64,000 bases of DNA, from contig BCIX01000002.1 of NCBI GenBank assembly GCA_001600095.1, positions 2,790,001 through 2,854,000 on the forward strand. Reading direction: 5' to 3'. A model generated the notes under the pieces. The model was not told where the DNA came from. It saw nothing but the letters and a program-made list of their open reading frames with translations, and ran no database searches. The position numbers were made by a program, and so were the translations under genes. The stretch is from Bullera alba. Its lineage: Eukaryota > Basidiomycota > Tremellomycetes > Tremellales > Bulleraceae. Below are positions 44,834 to 57,646 of this stretch, piece by piece. Within the stretch, counting starts at the first letter, position 1. Every line of letters begins with the position of its first letter.

Positions 44834-46166
44834 TTGATTTAAATCCGACCTTTCGAAATCGACTAGACCGTATAATGGCTCTTGGGTATACCCCCAACGC
44901 GACGACACTACCGCTCGAATGACCAATCTAGACTGCTCAAGCGCATCGAGTACAGTATTGGCGCCCACTTTGTATCCCTCTTGCATGTATCACCCTTCGC
45001 TCGCGCCTCGACCCAATAGCTGAAAGGATTGGATACCTGAGGATCGACGGTTGACCACTAAGGTATCGTGGAGTCGACGAAGAGAGCAATGCAGTCTCAG
45101 AATCTCGCGTCCCACTCACATCATAGCAGGACTACAGCTGACTGAGATACCTGCTCTCATTCACATTCCGGTCGAGGAGCATTTCGATGAATGTCAAGAC
45201 TGACACAGCTGCAACGGCAAGAAGGGCGGCAAGCCGCTCAGCGAGCAGTCAACATATTCACGTGTCCAAACGGCAAAGCTCTTCGAAGCTAGAGGTCTAT
45301 CTGGGGCATCTCCAAGTGTGGGCATGTCTTTGGTGGGGATGGGTCGGACTACTCCCGATAGGAGCGAACGGCTCACAAGCTGTTCTCTTCCATTGTGCTG
45401 TACGACAGCTATCGGACATGCACAACACAGCGGACTCCGATAGACCGTATCTGAGAGGTTCTGAGGATGTATTATCGGCCTGAAGCCTCGGTCCAGGCGG
45501 CGTGGGTCCTACAGTCCCTGAGCACTTGCTAGACCAGAGCGAACCACTGAAGACCACTGATAAGTGATAAGCCGACAAGTCGAGGGCTATGTCTCGCCGT
45601 GCCCTCGCCGACCAGCCCGTGTTGTTATCGCGATTTCAGCAGTACCCGGCGCTAGTGCCTGTGCCAGGGGCGTTCAACCTCGACTCCCACATCATCGATC
45701 GCGGTCAAGCAGTCGTACCTAGTCGTACAGGACATCCTTGCGGGTCATCTAGCCTTTCTACTAGCTCGTGGAACCTCCTTATCGGATTCCGAGCGCCCGA
45801 TTTCCGATTGCACCCATGGCCTCGATCGTGCTGACGGAGCTGGATGTGGTATGCTCTGCCCTAACTCAGTGACAGCAGCGGCCTCTGGTCTCCCCTTTAG
45901 ACAGGTGCAAGATTAAGATTGGGTTCATAGACCATGTGATGAGAACGGGTAAAACGCCGACTACGCTAATTGCTCGTCCAATTACCATTCAACCTCGCGG
46001 CATCTTTCGGTCCGAATCCAACTTCATCCTGGCTCTAGCTCGCTGGCTATCTCCACCTAGGTTCTATTTGCAGCGAGACTCTGCCGAGCTGTAGACGGTA
46101 TAACATGCCCCGTCTCGCCATGCAGTCCCCGTCATCGACGCCTCCTCGTCCCGTCACTACGCCACG
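44834..46166. other. Intergenic, 1.3 kb
   Basis: Upstream region of the secreted protein gene. ORFs of up to 98 codons show no domain and no plausible exon chain. Nothing else recognised. Confidence 0.45.
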
Positions 46167-48210
46167 ATGCTGTACTCGTACTCGCCCAATCAACTGGCCC
46201 TCGCCGCCGTACTTGGACTTGGCATCGGCTTCCAGACCGTCTCTGCCGACGACTATGGACTCTGGTGCGGCAAGTACTATCAGATAGGAGCACCTTACCC
46301 CAGTCAACCCCCAGCAGGGGCGTTTCCGTACCCAGACACCTCGTCCGTGCCGTTGTTGGACTTTCGATGTGTGTCCGCTAGCAACTTGTACATCGAGGGG
46401 GACGAGGCGAATGACACTCCGTCACTCATCATCGACACCAATATCACCTCTGATGCCGGACAGCCATGTGAGTGGAGGTGCAAAACAGTAGGGTGTTTAG
46501 ATGCTGATGTCTCTCCTAGACTACGGGAATGATTGGACGCAAGAGCTCGCTATCGAGGTGTACACCGATAAAGGGATGTTGTCCTCTGGCAACGTCAAGG
46601 TCAACCAGCTCGGACAAGAACTACCGTTCAGCCTGGCCAACTATACCACCAGCTCTACCCCAATCGACATCACATGCAAGGCCACCGTAGGCAACATGAC
46701 TTACTGGTCCAATTCGACTATCAACTACCTCCCTCAGAACCCTTACGGCGGTAGTGTGGTCAAAATCGATAGGAGGACAGGCGGTCTACTGGTCAAGAAT
46801 GCCTCGGCGACTTCATACGAGTCTTTCATCCCGTTCGGGTTCTACGATGTGAGTTGGCATATTCGCTTGCTACGCACTAGCTGATCAAATATACTACTCA
46901 GCTGTACAACACTTCTGCAACGACCAACGTAAGCCAGAGATCTCATACCACACACCTCATGCTGACCCTCTTCAGAACTACAACGACACTGTGAACCGGC
47001 TATACCAAGCCAAAGAGCTAGGCTTCAACATTGCCCATCCCGTCGAGCCAGCTGGTGCACCCTCCCCATACCCCGATTGGGAGAGTTTCATGGAGTACTT
47101 GGATATTGCCGAGAGTCTGGGATTATGGGTCCACTACAGCATGACATCCAGTACGTATCAATCAATCCCTCCCTTTTCAACTGACTGACTCCATACTCTC
47201 CTTAGCGTACACCAACCTCACCCTTGTTCAACAACAGGTCGAAGCTCTCCGAAACCGAACCAACCTTCTGGGTTGGTACGTCGCCGACGAGCCTGATGGC
47301 AAGGAGGCCGCCGCCAACGCTACAGGCCAAGCATGCTCCAAGATCAATCAGGTAGATGGCTACCATCCAACTTCGCTGGCGCTCAACTGCGAAAACTACT
47401 ACTTTGCCGATTACACCGCCGGTGCCGATATCGTCATGGTGGACCCATACCCAATCGCCCTCAACGGCGGCTGGAGCAAGCGATATGGAAACGCCGTCGA
47501 CGAGAACTTTGGCTGTGCGGGATGTGACAACTGCCGGGGAACATTCTACGACATTCGAGACCGAGTCAAATCCGCAAAGGACAGGTTGAGGCTCACTGGA
47601 AGGGGAAGAACGAGCCCAGTCTGGATCGTGCCTCAGCTCTTCACCGGTAAGTCCAACTCCCCAGCGTTCTATGTTCGAGCTGACCCGAGATTTAGACAAC
47701 GGCGACGAGTTTTGGTGGAGGGTTCCCACTGGAGACGAAGGCGCATGCAACGTCATGCTGGGTGTTAATCATGGTATCATGGGGTCTTGCGCCTGGAACT
47801 CTGCTGGTACCACTCCAGACCTACTCAACGTGAGTCCCCTCTATCAGGTACTCATTGGACCGCACACGCTGATATCATCTCAGAACGCCTCGTTTGTCGC
47901 AAAGCAGATTTACCAGCAAAAGCCTTTCCTCCTCGAATCGTCCTATACCCGAACCGAGGTCTGTACCGATCAGCCCAACTGCGGAGAAAACAACATCGAC
48001 GTTGCGGCCTGGACCCGAACTGGATCGGATGGATCGCAGGAGACTCTGGTGTTCGCCGTTAATCAGCAGTATAGCCCTGTTACTTTCACTCTGCCTTCGA
48101 TCAATGGGACCATCAAGGAGGTGCTCTTTGGCAATGTGACAGGGGTAAACAATACTGCACAGTTCATCATGCCTCGTACGAGTATTGCCGGTGTAGTGAT
48201 CCAACAGTAG
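46167..48210 (+). CDS. Secreted glycosidase-like protein, family unassigned
   Basis: Seven exons (46167-46467, 46520-46848, 46902-46928, 46976-47150, 47206-47646, 47696-47829, 47884-48210) give 577 aa. The N-terminus is a signal peptide (hydrophobic LALAVLGLGIGF-like core, probable cleavage after VSA near residue 27). Many N-glycosylation sequons follow. The middle has barrel-type alternation of strands and helices: FIPFGFYD, LGFNIAHPV, LGLWVHYSM, and LLGWYVADEPDG near residue 300. That acidic pair before Pro is where clan-A-like hydrolases place an acid/base. DIVMVDPYPIALNGG follows. The last 90 residues look like a beta domain (ETLVFAVNQQYSPVTFTL). Glycoside hydrolase activity is inferred from fold-like features only. 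The 27-nt exon is short but in frame. Confidence 0.75.
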
Positions 48211-48531
48211 AGAAGAAAAGCCAAGAGGCATTTATAATATGATAGTCGAACATTGTAGGACGATGCAGAAGAATAAGAAGCTTTTGACAGTAGTTCATTG
48301 CCACGGCGAGATCAACGCCGGAAGCACAGACTCGTAGAAACAACAGAGGGCTCATTCCCCGTGTCAGGCCGACATGCCACCGTTCCACTACTTCTGGCTT
48401 TATGAGTATCGAAGGCGTCAGTCATGTTGAGTCTGACAGTAGAAGCAGGCCGCAGGCCAAGTTCAAAGCATCGTCATCTTCGATCAATGGAGGTATGCAT
48501 GTTGTCCTTTGTGATATGCCCTACGTCTGGT
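48211..48531. other. Intergenic, convergent 3' flanks
   Basis: About 320 bp between converging genes; no feature recognised. Confidence 0.45.
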
Positions 48532-51500
48532 CTATAGCTCGTCCCGGATCGAAGTACGACTGTCCTGCTTGCTGTCCCGGTACACCACCTCAAAGACCCA
48601 CGCCGGTCCAAAGTCCTCCGCACTCAGCACCGACCCCACTTCAACATGCAGCGATCCGTCCTTCCAGCTCCAGGCCAAGTCGTAATCCCTAAAGCTGCCA
48701 ATCAATCGTAGTGTGTCTCCTGGTAGGATCGGCAATGGCGCCGCGAGGACAAAGTTGTTTTTGGGTTGTTTCAGTGAGATGATGTAGAAAGCGTCCCGAG
48801 TTCGAGTGAACCGGATGTCCAGATCGTCCGTGATCAACTCTGGCAATATGAAGAAGGGTACCTGAAGGGATTCAGCATTTCTGTTTGACACAAAGCTGAA
48901 GCTGCGGGACTCACGGTGCCGTAGATAGCCCGACCGTTGGTTTTGAGCCATTTGCCAGCTTCCAAAAGAGGTTTGGTCATGACCTCGGGGATCTCGCCTG
49001 TCCCCGTGGGACCGATGTTGAGCAGGAAGTTACCACCCTTGGCCGTCTGAGGTATGATCAGTATGAAGTCGACTCATGGTGATCGACTCACTATATCGAC
49101 GAGCGTGTGGATGATATCCGTGGCTGTTCGGTAGTCCTCTGCAGGAGTCATGGCGTTGTACCCGAAGCCTAGGTATCTTCAGCTACTACCGCCCACAAAC
49201 TTGAATATGGTGTGCTCACTATGTGGGTCGATTCCGGCACAAGTCTCCCATTTCCTCGACTGAGCAGAGGAGAACTTGGTCATCTCGGGTGAGTCAAAGT
49301 CGCCTCCGATCCCACATCCTATGCCATCGTGTAAGCTAAATACACCCAGCTTTCAGTGCTCTGTACTTACGGTTGTCAATAGCCACTTGACGGTCCTGCC
49401 TAGCCGTCTCGGCGAACCATTCACTGGCAAAGGCAGACGAGTGGTTTGCCAAACCAATCTGAATGAGACAGCGTTAGGAAGCTCAGAGATGAGAAGGAGG
49501 ATAACTCACATCACACCACATGAGATCCGTGCCGTACTCCTTGGCGAGGATGCGCATTTGAGCAAGTTGGATATCCTCGATATAGTCCTCGACTGGGACG
49601 AGTCCTGTGTATGGCTCGGATTCCGATGGCCGGTATGGATTCTTTGCCAATCCACCAGGCTGTTGGTGGGTCAGCGCTGCCATAGTGACCACGGGGTGTA
49701 CCTACGAAGGTGACCTTTCCGTGAGGTTCATACGTCGGGTTGAACCACTCGGGCATACTGACAAAGTCAGTACGGGTCTTCGGCAGTAATCAAAGCTACG
49801 GTGCATACCTGAAGTACGTTCCCTTCTTGATATCTCTGCCCTCGGCGGCCTCCATCAGCTCCTTGACAAAGTCTCGCTTGGGACCGAGTTTGACGCTGCT
49901 CCTATCGCTGCTGCTGCCAGTGTCGAAGAGAGCAAATCCATCGTGGTGCTTGGTCGTGAGGACAAAGTACTTGGCGCCAGCACCTTCGAACACGTCGATC
50001 CATTCTTTGGCATCAAAGTCGGCTCCGGTGAACATGGGGATGAAGTCGTCATAGACAAAGTCGGCACCGTAGGTCTCCAGGTGGTGTTTGTATGCTGGGA
50101 CGATAGTTTAGCGGAACTCACCTCGAAGGTGAAGACTGTACTCACTGCCACCTTCTGTACCCTCGTTGTGGAGCCACCAGTTGTACCATTCGGCATACTT
50201 GTTCTCATCGGTCCAAGCTGGTACGGAGAAGAGACCCCAGTGGATGAAGATCTGGAAGACATCAACGCCGGACTCATGTTGAAGAGTGACCTGAACGACT
50301 CACTCCAAACTTTGCATCAGAGAACCAAGATGGAGTCGAGTGCTGTTCCAGATCATCCACCGCCTCTGTCCACTTGGTCCAGTCGACGACTACATCCGAG
50401 CCCTCGACGGCAATAGCTTCAGCAGACCAGGTATGACTCTCTGATGAGAGTTTGATCTCGGCTTTGGCGAAAGAGGGATTCGTGCCTGATGGGATCACCA
50501 ACACCTCGACTGTCATCTTGTCTCCAGGCATCAATCTCGCCAATCGCCCAGATCGAATCGTCTTGATATCCGACCCATGGAGCGATACCGAGATCGGATG
50601 TGAAGCCCAGGAGGACGAGTCTGCATGTCGAGTCGGTGAGAATGGGTTGTTTATCGTGACTTCAACCACTTGTCCCCTCTGACCGTCGACCGTGTCCCAT
50701 CTCCTGGTAGAGTGTACGTTGCTGACTTTGACCTTGGCTTCTAGGGATCTATCTCCAGCTGCGATCTCGCTGGGGATATAGGAGGCGGCAAAGACATGTA
50801 GGCAGTTTCGCTCGTTGGGAGGGGGTAATTGGAAGGAAACCATCTTTCGACCTTTCGACTCGATCGCCGTTGGTAGTTCGACATGGAAGAGGTGCGTCGC
50901 ATTCCAGTTCTTGCTGCCGTCGGCTTCGAAATGGAATGGGGTTCGTATTGGACCTTTGTTCACCCAGTGTATACCCCACCTACAATCAGCTCGTTCGTGC
51001 AACCGTGACTCACCAGTTCTTCGCATCCAGGATCACCTGTCCTTCACTTCCGTCCTCGTACTTCAACTTGATGGTCTCTTTGGTTTCACCAAGGAGGAAG
51101 CCTAGAAGGTGTCAGGACGTCAAATCCGTCCCAATCATATGCGACTCACCTCCGGGCGCCTCCCCGACCGCAACAAAGTGCAGCGAAGCGACTTCCGTAG
51201 CGGCTGGAAGCTCAACTGATTGACTATCCGCTCTCACATTGTCCCATTTCGATCCAGCCCAGTCGGGGAAGGAGAACTAAAGCCCATTAGCTTGATGCAC
51301 GTCAACTGTAACCACATGATAGATGAGACTCACTTCCACACCCTCGTTGACCCACTGAGCGGTCGGGAGGTACTCGATCGGATAGGTCGCTCCACCGACC
51401 ATACCCGTACCGTCATTCTCGCCATTGCTGCTCGTCGCCTTGTTGTTCAGCACAGACGACAAGTCGATCGACACGCTATCTGCCGCCAGAGACAGAGGCA

Positions 51501-51534
51501 GGAGTAGCCCTACTGATAGCAAAGTGACCAGCAT
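48532..51534 (-). CDS. Secreted alpha-L-fucosidase, GH29, with N-terminal extension
   Basis: Removes alpha-linked L-fucose from glycans by a retaining mechanism, outside the cell. Thirteen exons (complement 48532-48861, 48915-49046, 49092-49168, 49220-49318, 49371-49458, 49510-49659, 49706-49757, 49809-50094, 50146-50251, 50304-50979, 51014-51101, 51150-51276, 51334-51534) encode 803 aa. The ATG at 51534 starts a clear signal peptide ([20 protein letters not shown]); an open frame upstream to 51660 is ignored. The GH29 barrel begins [13 protein letters not shown] (H368), then [15 protein letters not shown], and LMWCD with the likely nucleophile D562, then [13 protein letters not shown]. About 340 residues precede the barrel, rich in predicted beta strands, an unusual extension for GH29. 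A C-terminal beta domain ends the protein. Confidence 0.9.
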
Positions 51535-51998
51535 TGGGAAAAGCGGCGAGCTGACTTGCGAGTAAATCCGACACGTCTCCCCTATAACATTGGTGGACGT
51601 CCTAGCTGGTCGTAATCTGGTCGACCTGTTGAACTGCCTGTCTCTATCGGTGAACGACAATGCTCGGTCCGCTCGAATCGCGAGGGAGCGATTGGAGCGA
51701 AATGGAGCGCCGTGTACTCCGCATTTACGTTAATGACCTCGGTAAAGTCGCCGTGGACCACAGAGGCGCACGGACAGAGGACGAGTTGGAACCGGTCGGG
51801 TTTTTTGCGGTGCCCAACACTTTCGACCCTTGACTCTGAATATATATAGGCTCTTTCCCCCCTCTGTCGATAACAACCCACCTCGGACGACCAAGAGTCA
51901 GAGATAAGGGATTGATACTTAAGCTCTCCTCACCTCGACCCTCTCATCAACCTCAACAGTAACACCAACTCGGTTCCCCATAGCACAGTCACTCAAGA
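51535..51998. promoter_or_regulatory. Divergent promoter with TATA box
   Basis: TATATATAGG at 51841-51850, 149 bp before the plus-strand ATG at 51999, is a good TATA candidate for the UNC93-like gene. The fucosidase gene starts on the other side at 51534. Confidence 0.5.
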
Positions 51999-54141
51999 TG
52001 GTGAGTTGGACATTCCACCCCGGCTAAACTCGTACTGACTCTGCGCTAGGATGCCAAATCGGAGGAGAAACACGAAGTCGATGTCGAGCTTCAGCCGATT
52101 GAGGAAGGCCCTTCGGGCAACTGGTTCTGGCGATTCTACGTGAGCACCTTGCTAGATTATCTTGACCCGACTGACACTCGCGCAGACCAAGGCCTGGACC
52201 CAGATTCTCCTGACCAGTCTTATCGCCTTCTGTCTGCCGGGCATGTAGTGAGTTATGTTCCAAGAACCATTGAATCCAGGAGACGAACTTGGCCAATCTC
52301 ACTCGTTGTACCTCGAGGCCAATCTGCTGAAACTTTGACAGTAATGCCATGTCCGGAATGGGAGGTGGTGGAAACATTGACCGTGAGTCGGCTTATCTGT
52401 GCAACAATGATGTACTGACAGAACCTCGTAGCCCACATCTCTGCTCAGTCATCTGTCGCATTGACCGCGACTGGAGCTGCTTCGTACCTCATCGTCTGTG
52501 TACCAGTCTTTGAGATCATCGGTGTGAGAGCTATGGGTCTTGGTGGTGAGTCTCGAGCGACAGCTAGAGTGTGACTGGTCTGACGATTCCTCGTAGGCTG
52601 GACATACGCTCTGTACTCTGGCTCTCTGCTCAACTATGCCAACAGCGGCGAGGGCGCCTTTGTCGTTGCCTCTGGTGCTCTGCTTGGTCTTGGAAGTGCC
52701 TTCTTCTGGCTCGTACAGGGTGCAGTCATGATCTCATAGTGAGTGTATCTCTCCTACAGACTCCAGGCTGGTCTGACCCGCTGCAGCCCTCTCCCTCACC
52801 AGAAGGGTAGAGCTATCGCGGCATTCTGGATCATCTTCAACTTGGGTGGTATGATCGGAGCATTCATCGCTTTCGGCCAAAACTACGGCAAGACCACCTC
52901 TGGCACTATCGACAACTCGACCTACTGGGGTGAGTTCTCAAAGCCATCATAGCTTTCGACGTACTGATCAGCTGCAGCCTTCATCGCCATCATGCTCGTC
53001 GGATCCGTCCTATCCTGGTGCCTCGTCTCCCCATGGAAGGTCTACCGAAGCGACGGCTCTCGAGCCGGTCACAACCCGAAGCTCAATGCCATCGCTCGAG
53101 AGGAGACCATCGGCCAGAAGTTCTACCGAGTCGCCAAGCGAGAAGTCCTTTCCGTCCTCGCCCTCAGACACGAGAAGCGGTGAGTACGTTCTCAAGCAAG
53201 TGGTAACCCAGACTGACTCTTGGTCATCAGGGTCATCTTCCTCATCCCCATGTTCTTCAGCGCCAACTGGTTCTACTCGTACCAGCAGAACATTGTCAAC
53301 GGTACCTCGTTCGACTTGGACGGCAGGACTCTGTGAGTCATGTCATCGCTCCATAGGGCTACACTAACCGCTTGGCTGTAGCAACTCTGCTCTCTACTGG
53401 GGCGCTCAGATGTTCGGTGGTTTCATCATCGGATTCGTCTGCGACATGCCATGGCTCAGCCGACCTATGCGGGCTAAACTCGCTTGGCTACTCCTCTTCC
53501 TCGTCGGCAACGGTGTCATGGGTGGTGGTCTAGCCTTCGAGAACCTAAGAGAGGCCAACCCCAAGAACTGGATCGACTTCCACTCGAGCGCTTATGCCGG
53601 ACCTGTAAGTCGGACCATCTTGGATCTGGACGTCGATGCTGACTTCAATAGGCCATCCTCTACTTCTTCTACGGCATGCTGGACGCCCTGTGGCAAGGAG
53701 TGAGTACCGGTACCGCAACCAGAAGCTGATCGAGCAGATGTCGTACTGGATGCTCGGCGCTATGTGCTCAACACCCGAATTGGCCGGCAAACTCGTCGCT
53801 GTGTACAAAGGTGAGCCGTTTCTACTGTCATTGCCGTGTAAAGCTGAGGTCCGCCCAGTTACGCAGTCAGTAGGCGCTGCGATTGCTTATCAGTTGACCA
53901 CCGACAATCTATCTGGAAGGAAGCAGTACATCAGCAATTGGGCACTCATTGCCGGCAGTTTGGTCGTTGCGCGTGAGTAGCGCGTTTTGCCGACCGAAAT
54001 GAGCCCCAACTGACCCGCGTAGTCCCTGCCGTCTTCATGATCTCGGAGCCCAGTGAGGAGGAAGCTCGGGGCGGCATGACCGACGGAGAGAAGACCGACA
54101 TGGTTCCCGAAGACTTCAAGAAGGTCGAGGGGGAGCGGTAA
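51999..54141 (+). CDS. UNC93/DUF895-like MFS membrane protein, 14 exons
   Basis: UNC93-like major facilitator proteins are polytopic; in fungi substrates are unknown. Fourteen exons (51999-52001, 52050-52139, 52186-52247, 52342-52382, 52432-52545, 52597-52738, 52787-52929, 52978-53179, 53231-53332, 53382-53604, 53652-53699, 53738-53810, 53859-53972, 54023-54141) give 491 aa. Exon 1 is only ATG followed by GTGAGT. Family elements: ILLTSLIAFCLPGMYNA, GLGGWTYALYSGSLL, YPLPHQKGRAIAAFWIIFN with NLGGMIGAFIA, FFSANWFYSYQQNIVNG and LDALWQGMSYWMLGAM. The latter junction removes a 38-nt intron that otherwise looks like a frameshift. The C-terminus is acidic and hydrophilic. A donor-like GGTAAGT overlaps the stop codon. 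Confidence 0.88.
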
Positions 54142-55381
54142 GTCTCCGGCATGCCATCGGCTTCAAGGTCATGGTCATTCGTCATCGGGGCAAGTTCTGC
54201 TTGGCTCGAAGCATGATCGGCGGCGGTGGCAGATGATCAAACTAGTGTACAATTGTATCGCGTAACGGGGTCGTCGTCGTATGCAGTCTTGGTCGGTTTG
54301 CGAGGTCGGCCGGAATGGCCGGAGTCTTGCCGATTCGGCACGCGAGTCATGACAATCCGCGTGGATCCTGAGATCGATCCTCTGGAACCATTCAACACGG
54401 CTCCAGCCGCTCACCAGCTAAACCCCCCAACGGCCCCGAGTATGTTCATCGTCTATTTGCATCCGGGAGCATCGCCAAAGGGAGCGGGAGACGCAGGGAG
54501 ACATGGCACCTCGTCGGAGATGATGAGGCCTAGCCCAAATCGAGTGCTTCGGCGACCAGCGGTGACGACGTGAGGAGTCGTATGCATGCCGAAGAGTCTG
54601 TACAGATCGAGTTTTCCGCTAAGTACTCTAAGCCGGCTGCAGCCCCCGGTCAAGCATGGTCGAGCATGGTCGAGCTCATTGACGTTTGCCTCTGTATGCC
54701 CAGAGACAGTCACGGCGACGATGTGCCGTCAGAGAGCAGACGATGTCTCACTTGGCGAAAAACCAAATACTAGTGTCCGAATTACGAAGCCTTGATTTGG
54801 AATGCTCAGGCGGCGCCCCCAGATCTGGAGACAAGTCGAACGCCAGAAGACGCCAGCTGTCGCCGAGATGTCGGACTCCCTCTGACTGCCTTGCCATCCC
54901 TCCTCACGTGGAACAGCTGTATAGGACATACGTATATCTCGTAAGTGTGCCTCACCGTACCGAGGTTGGACCGTTTCCAGTCCAACAACGATCGCAGTAG
55001 TCCATAAACGGCTACTCGAGACACCGGGGCCAATCCCGCAATACCTCACTTACGAGAGGGGACCTTCCCCGGCGGGATATGGAGTTCCATACCGGGGGTC
55101 CAGCTAGGAACGGCCGCGATCATCTGATGTTCGAGAAGGGTCAACTCGAGAGCAAGACGGCAAGTGCAGATCGCCGAGGATGGACCGTCTGGACCACGAG
55201 CATGACCTCAAGCTCCTGCCGTACGCGACCCCCCATGGGGCCAGTGCTAGACTGAGCGTAGCCGCGAGACAGTGCCCAGACATGGATCGCCTGACGCAAC
55301 GATATATAACCTCGAGCTGATCATCCTCTCTTGTCCTCATCAACCTCCTCGAGAACATCCCTCGACAAGCACTCACTCAAG
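54142..55381. promoter_or_regulatory. Upstream region of the sugar transporter, with TATA box
   Basis: About 1.2 kb. TATATAA at 55303-55309, 73 bp before the transporter ATG, is a strong TATA candidate. A 10-bp tandem duplication (GCATGGTCGA) lies at 54654-54673. No supported ORF. Confidence 0.5.
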
Positions 55382-57250
55382 ATGTCTACCCACCTCGAAG
55401 ACCGATACGACGAGAAGAAGGACGATGTCCTCCCAGCCGAGCACCTCGAGTACGGCAAGACCGCAGCCCACGGCGGTATCATCAGCGACAACTTTGGCGA
55501 GTACATCAACGATGCCGCTCGAGCCACCGAGCAGCAAAAGGGCCAATCGGTTCGAGACGCCTTCAGGATGTACCCCAAGGGTGTCATGTTCAGTCTGATC
55601 TTCAGTACCGCCATCATCATGGAGGTGAGTAGCACGAGCGCAACCGCCCAGACTGCCACTGACTCGCTGTACAGGGATACGACACACTTCTCCTTGGTCA
55701 ATTCTACGCCCAGCCCGCTTTCACCAAGCGATTCGGTTTCTACGACCCCGGCAGTGACTCGTACCAGATCCCAACCAAGTGGCAGACTGGTCTAGGAGCT
55801 GGTGGACAAGTCGGTCAAATTCTCGGTCTCCAAATTACCGGTTGGGCCTCCGACAGATTCGGTTACCGATACACCATGCTTCTCGCTCTTGTGGCAATTA
55901 TCTGCTTCCTCTTCCTCCAATGTAAGTCAATGATCTCGTGTCCCTGATGCATACTGACCATCTCCTAGTCTTCGCTACCGGCCTCCCCATGCTCCTCGCC
56001 TCGGTCATCCTCCTCGGTTTCCCATTCGGCACTTTCCAGACAATGACCGTCGCCTACGCTTCCGAACTCATGCCAGTCGCTCTCCGACCATTCCTGACCA
56101 CCGTGAGTCACTTTCTGAGGCTGTAGCTAACGTGCAGTACGTCAACCTCTGTTGGGTTATTGGACAAGTCATCGGTAGTGGTGTTCTCCGAGGCTTCATT
56201 GGCGATTCATCCGAGTGGGCTTACAAGATCCCCTTCGCCGTCCAGTGGGCTTGGCCAATTCCCATCATTATCGGCATCATCTTCTCGCCAGAGTCCCCAT
56301 GGTACTTGGTCCGAAAGAACAAGCTCGAGGAGGCCGAGGCTGTCATGATGAAGATCACCAGCCGAGCTCACTACGGTCACGAGGACGCCAAGAAGGCCGT
56401 CGCCATGATGGTCCACACCAACGAGATCGAGAAGGAGGTTCACGCCGGTATCTCCTTCCGAGACTGCTTCCGAGGTATCAACTTCCGACGAACCGAGATC
56501 GCCTGTATCGTTTGGCTCATCCAGACCACTTGCGGTTCGCCACTTATGGGTCAGGCGACTTACTTCTTGGTCCAGGCCGGTCTTACGCCAACCACCGCTT
56601 CCACCCTCAACTTGTGCCTCTACATTGTCGGTGCTGGTGGTACAATCCTCTCTTGGCCATTGATGAAGGTTGTCGGTCGACGAACGCTCTACCTCTGGGG
56701 TCAAGCCGCTCTCTGCGCCATCATGCTCATCACTGGTGTTCTCGGCTCGACTGGTATGAACGAAGGCAAATCCTACGCCATCGGTGCTCTCCTCATCATC
56801 TTCACCGGTCTCTACGACTTGACCGTCGGCCCCGTCTGCTACTGCCTCGTCGCTGAGATCGGTTCGACTCGACTCCGAGCCAAGACTGTCGTCCTCGCCC
56901 GAAACTTGTACAACTTGGGTGGTGTCGTTGTCAACGTCCTCAACCCTCAGATGCTCAACCCTACTGCTTGGAACTTGGGTGCCCGAGCTGCCTATCTTTG
57001 GGCTGCTACTGGTCTCTGCGGTTTGATTTGTGAGTAACATGTCCTCAGCATTTCTGTGTCAGGCGCTGACATCTCTGTAGGGACCTACTTCAGACTCCCC
57101 GAGCCAAAGGGCCGAACTTTCGGAGAGCTCGACATCCTGTTCGAGGACCGAGTGCCCGCCAGGAAGTTCGCCACCACCCAGGTCGACGAGTTCAAGGCTG
57201 CTGAGCGAAACGCCCAGGCAGAGGTTCTCGGCGCCGGAATGGTCCACTAG
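55382..57250 (+). CDS. MFS sugar transporter, maltose/alpha-glucoside type
   Basis: Plasma-membrane proton-sugar symporter of the fungal hexose/maltose class. Five exons (55382-55624, 55675-55921, 55969-56102, 56138-57029, 57081-57250) encode 561 aa with 12 hydrophobic segments. Signature motifs: GWASDRFGYR between helices 2 and 3, PESPWYLVRKNKLEEAE in the central loop and GRRTLYLWG. The start segment GYDTLLLGQFYAQPAF and the N-terminal EYINDAARATEQQKGQ are typical of alpha-glucoside permeases, so maltose-like substrates are favoured. Codon use is strongly C-ending, suggesting high expression. The ATG at 55382 was chosen over an in-frame start at 55331 because it lies better with respect to the TATA box. 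It precedes the alcohol oxidase gene on the same strand. Confidence 0.9.
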
Positions 57251-57646
57251 GCTCAGTGATCAGTTTGACTCGAGAGGGAGAGTACTAGGCTTCTCAGTTG
57301 ATATAGTTCTCGGATGGTTTGTAGTGGATGCAGTGATTGTTATTCCTACTCCTCCTAGCTTCTCGACCTGATCGATCTCCACAATGACTTGAAGAGCCTC
57401 ATGGTCCCCCACACAGTGACCCGCAGAGCATTGCCGAGATCTGCGATCGCAGCTTTTAGCGCCTACCCTGGTTACGTTAAGGTTGGGACCAGCTGATCAC
57501 TGTCGGTCGAGCCGGCAACATGGTTTACCGCGGGCGCCGGTCGAGTGGGGAAGTTCAAGTCACGGCGACTAGGGGCAAGTCTTAAGTGCAGCTCGAGTGG
57601 TCAGATCACCAAGTATGCATTGACACCATCCTCTGTTGGTCGAGTC
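57251..57646. other. Intergenic, about 400 bp
   Basis: Transporter 3' flank and alcohol oxidase promoter. The oxidase frame is open upstream to 57545, so the region 57545-57646 might be coding. Confidence 0.45.

Noticed and set aside
53700..53737. Apparent frameshift in the UNC93-like gene
   Set aside because: The stretch is a 38-nt GTGAGT...CAG intron; removing it restores the conserved WQGMSYWMLGAM and the whole-codon total.
56207..57040. 277-codon ORF antisense to the sugar transporter
   Set aside because: Composition (Asp/Glu/Gly/Val-rich) is the mirror of C-ending codons of the transporter; no domain, no splice logic.
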